Notes under the pieces: model-generated
Database searches by the model: none
Seen by the model: the letters and a program-made list of their open reading frames with translations, nothing else
Told to the model about the DNA's origin: nothing
From: CAZXYS01 sp964645005
GTDB lineage: Bacteria > Bacteroidota > Ignavibacteria > Kapaibacteriales > UBA2268
Length of the DNA: 64,000 nt
Direction of reading: 5' to 3'
Assembly (NCBI GenBank): GCA_964645005.1
Contig: CAZXYS010000014.1
Span: forward strand, 1 to 64,000
Position numbers and translations under genes: made by a program
Shown here: positions 63,862 through 64,000 of the stretch, piece after piece
Numbering within the stretch: the stretch's first letter is position 1
Layout: each line of letters begins with the position of its first letter

Positions 63862-64000
63862 ATGAAAGAATATATAAAAATATTACATCTCGAAGATGAT
63901 CCCACTGATAAGGAGCTTATCAAAGAGACCCTCGGAGGAGATAACTGGCACTGCAACTTTGATTATGCCGAGACGGAAGAGGAATTTACTGCTCACTTAA
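63862..64000 (+). CDS. Start of another receiver or hybrid sensor protein, cut by window edge
   Basis: Forty-six codons are visible from the ATG at 63862. The start KEYIKILHLEDDPTDKELIK contains the acidic pocket (EDD) of a receiver domain; GDNWHCNFDYAETEEEFTAH follows. It is 40 bp downstream of the Rcp1-like gene on the same strand. The part after the window would show whether it is a single receiver or a receiver fused to PAS and kinase domains, as is common after Rcp1-like genes. Confidence 0.75.
   Translation, partial: MKEYIKILHLEDDPTDKELIKETLGGDNWHCNFDYAETEEEFTAHL

Overview
The window looks like a chromosomal segment from an uncultured member of the Bacteroidota/Ignavibacteriota (FCB) group. 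The DNA is AT-rich and coding density is high. Shine-Dalgarno sites are mostly weak. Several large exported proteins end in a type IX secretion (T9SS) sorting or FlgD-like C-terminal domain (1107-2417, 17610-20615, 34607-40426, 47795-53281). TonB-dependent receptors, a DUF4292 lipoprotein and a gingipain/PorU-type C25 peptidase support the same placement. The exact lineage cannot be fixed from the sequence alone; an Ignavibacteria/Kapabacteria-like organism is my best inference.

Layout. Positions 1-4150 are a decaying mobile-element zone. It holds an IS1634-type transposase start with an in-frame stop, two secreted-protein genes, a degenerate tandem array with a 21-22 bp period, and an IS3 remnant fused into the 5' part of a truncated secreted-protein gene. 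A tRNA-Pro follows. From 4310 to 13003 almost everything is on the minus strand: gmk, a signal-peptide protein with an eleven-copy G-x-D-x-Y repeat, a phosphodiesterase, a TMTC-like membrane/TPR protein, rnhB, and a translationally coupled PTPS-folE pair. From 13144 to 24279 come a DUF4292 lipoprotein, a NarL-type regulator, NAD synthetase, and a TonB receptor followed by a T9SS beta-helix protein that carries a nearly perfect 1-kb internal duplication. Positions 24483-31850 are housekeeping: clpP-clpX, an isochorismatase-like hydrolase, comF, a MauE/DoxX protein, a phosphohexomutase and pepE.

Positions 32019-53281 are rich in envelope genes. They hold an outer-membrane barrel receptor converging on a 1939-residue C25 peptidase, an unknown membrane/coiled-coil protein, and two DUF3857/transglutaminase-like proteins separated by a PAS histidine kinase. 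Divergent from these is a 1828-residue secreted protein with four papain/C39-like units, the last of which has lost its key cysteines. Positions 53426-60710 hold tRNA-fMet, an AddA-type helicase-nuclease, a hicBA toxin-antitoxin pair with a poly-C frameshift in the toxin, a lipoprotein, an outer-membrane protein and tRNA-Glu. The right end (60900-64000) is a signalling cluster: a stand-alone cysteine PAS protein, a multi-PAS histidine kinase, an Rcp1-like receiver overlapping it, and the start of a further receiver.

Dispersed palindromic repeats and a MITE family lie in the larger intergenic gaps. In one place the MITE has inserted inside another palindromic repeat, so the two layers can be ordered in time. 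The most unusual signals are the four-unit C39-like protein, the 1-kb tandem duplication, the phase-variation-like poly-C tract in hicA, and the 21-22 bp array.
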